A DNA stretch of 7,342 nucleotides. It comes from Mycobacterium sp. (GTDB taxonomy: Bacteria > Actinomycetota > Actinomycetes > Mycobacteriales > Mycobacteriaceae). The notes under the pieces were generated by a model that did not search any database, was not told the origin of the DNA, and was given only the letters and a program-made list of their open reading frames with translations. The DNA is taken from assembly GCA_019246375.1 (NCBI GenBank), contig JAFAQO010000718.1, positions 1 to 7,342 of the forward strand. The letters run 5' to 3'. Shown here in pieces: positions 6,070-7,342 of this stretch; the stretch's first letter is position 1; each line of letters starts with the position of its first letter. A program made the position numbers and the translations under genes.

Positions 6070-7342
6070 ATGCATGAACATCATGTGGTTCGTGTGATCG
6101 CGACCGTGGCGGCCGTCGCGGTAGTGCTGGTCACGGGAGTGGCGTGGAGCAAAATCCGATCATTCGAGGACGGCATCTACCACATGTTCGCCCCGTCACT
6201 GGGAAACGGGAGCGACGACGGTGCGATCGACATCCTGCTGGTCGGAATGGACAGCCGCACCGACGCCCGCGGCAACCCGTTGTCCGCCGAGGAGCTGGCC
6301 ACGCTGCGGGCCGGCGACGACGTGGCGACCAACACCGACACCATCATCCTGGTCCGGATCCCGAACAACGGGAAGTCGGCCACCGCGATCTCGATCCCGC
6401 GTGACTCCTACGTCAAGGCGCCGGGCCTGGGCAAGACCAAGATCAACGGCGTCTACGGGCAGGTCAAGGAACAGAAGCGGGTCAGACTCGTCGAATCCGG
6501 CGTCTCGCTCGAAGAGGCCGAGGAGCGCGGAACCGAAGCCGGCCGAGAGGCGCTGATCAAGACGGTCGCCGATCTCACCGGCGTCACCGTCGACCACTAC
6601 GCCGAGATCGGGCTGCTCGGTTTCGCGCTCATCACCGATGCGCTTGGCGGCGTCAATGTATGCCTCAAAGAACCTGTGTACGAACCGATGTCGGGTGCCG
6701 ATTTCCCGGCCGGCTGGCAACAGCTCAACGGCCCCCAGGCGCTGAGCTTCGTCCGCCAACGCCATGAGCTGCCTCGCGGTGACCTCGACCGGGTGGTGCG
6801 ACAGCAGGCGGTGATGGCGGCGCTGGCCCACCAGGTCATCTCCGGCAAGACGCTGTCCAGTCCAGCCCGGCTTGACCGGCTGCAGCAGGCCATTCAACGC
6901 TCAGTGGTGCTGTCGTCGGGCTGGGACATCATGGATTTCATCAAGCAGCTGGAGACACTGTCCGGCGGAAAGGTCGCCTTCGCGACCATCCCGGTGCTCG
7001 ACGAGGCCGGGTGGAGCGACGACGGCATGCAGAGCGTGGTCCGATTGGACCCGCATCAAGTTCACGAGTGGGTCGCTAGCCTGCTGCAGGACCAAGGTCA
7101 GGAAAAAACCGAAGAACTCGCGTACACGCCCGAAAAGACCACCGCCAACGTCGTCAATGACACCGACATCAACGGGCTGGCAGCTGCGGTGTCACAAGCC
7201 TTGACCCAGAAGGGCTTTACCGCAGGCACCGTCGGCAACAATGACGCCGGCCACGTGGCCAGCAGCCAGGTGCAGGCCGCCACCGCCGGCGACGTGGGCG
7301 CGAAGGCAGTTGCCAAAGACCTCGGCGGGTTGCCGGTGATCG
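6070..7342 (+). CDS. lcp1: LytR-CpsA-Psr ligase Lcp1, arabinogalactan-peptidoglycan attachment (3' end outside window)
   Basis: Membrane-anchored phosphotransferase acting outside the membrane. It matches M. tuberculosis Rv3267 (Lcp1), reported to ligate arabinogalactan from its decaprenyl carrier onto peptidoglycan. The frame is open from ATG 6070 to the window end: 424 residues without a stop, so it is partial. A single hydrophobic N-terminal helix (about 6-25) puts the rest outside. The LCP domain spans about 53-250: DILLVGMDSRTD (54-65), NTDTIILVRI (88-97), ISIPRDSYV (107-115), KINGVYG (124-130), LGGVNVCL (192-199), FVRQRHELPRGDLDRVVRQQ (227-246), whose Arg and Asp residues bind the lipid diphosphate and metal. 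A LytR_C-type domain begins near 357 (TTANVVNDTDINGLA). GTG 6067 is an in-frame alternative start directly before the ATG; TAA at 6058 closes the frame upstream. It diverges from rmlD, whose operon makes the linker this enzyme transfers. Confidence 0.94.
   Translation, partial: MHEHHVVRVIATVAAVAVVLVTGVAWSKIRSFEDGIYHMFAPSLGNGSDDGAIDILLVGMDSRTDARGNPLSAEELATLRAGDDVATNTDTIILVRIPNNGKSATAISIPRDSYVKAPGLGKTKINGVYGQVKEQKRVRLVESGVSLEEAEERGTEAGREALIKTVADLTGVTVDHYAEIGLLGFALITDALGGVNVCLKEPVYEPMSGADFPAGWQQLNGPQALSFVRQRHELPRGDLDRVVRQQAVMAALAHQVISGKTLSSPARLDRLQQAIQRSVVLSSGWDIMDFIKQLETLSGGKVAFATIPVLDEAGWSDDGMQSVVRLDPHQVHEWVASLLQDQGQEKTEELAYTPEKTTANVVNDTDINGLAAAVSQALTQKGFTAGTVGNNDAGHVASSQVQAATAGDVGAKAVAKDLGGLPVI

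Overview
The window looks like chromosomal core DNA of a Mycobacterium, most likely a slow-growing non-tuberculous species. The DNA is GC-rich, GTG starts are frequent, and every gene but one reads as a close relative of the M. tuberculosis block Rv3261 (fbiA), Rv3262 (fbiB), Rv3264c (manB), Rv3265c (wbbL1), Rv3266c (rmlD), Rv3267 (lcp1), in the same order and orientation. It is not M. tuberculosis itself: a Nudix hydrolase lies between fbiB and manB, where I recall M. tuberculosis having the DNA methylase Rv3263. The MIRU-type repeats point the same way. Species was judged from remembered protein sequences, not a search.

Left part (1-3001, + strand): a MIRU-like element with a hairpin, then a tightly packed cofactor F420 operon. 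FbiA makes dehydro-F420-0; FbiB reduces it and adds the glutamate tail. A Nudix hydrolase of unknown substrate follows, its GTG overlapping the fbiB stop. A MIRU copy sits exactly at the fbiA/fbiB junction, is open in the fbiB frame, and supplies a strong ribosome binding site.

Middle part (3048-6005, - strand, convergent with the first operon): rmlD-wbbL-manB, transcribed right to left. RmlD makes dTDP-L-rhamnose, and WbbL puts that rhamnose on decaprenyl-PP-GlcNAc to form the arabinogalactan linker. ManB is a sugar-1-phosphate nucleotidyltransferase, annotated in M. tuberculosis as the GDP-mannose-forming enzyme. Two perfect tandem MIRU copies of 51 bp lie at the 5' end of rmlD and are open in its frame.

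Right part (6070-7342, + strand, cut by the window edge): a LytR-CpsA-Psr protein matching Lcp1, the ligase that attaches arabinogalactan to peptidoglycan. It diverges from rmlD over a short AT-richer spacer with overlapping -10-like hexamers on the two strands. Linker synthesis and final ligation are thus encoded back to back.

I found no undescribed multi-gene system. The most unusual content is the set of MIRU elements: three sites in 7.3 kb, two of which could add charged 17-residue units to the N-termini of essential or cofactor enzymes. The Nudix gene inside the F420 operon is the other point of interest. There is no stretch over 300 bases without a gene.
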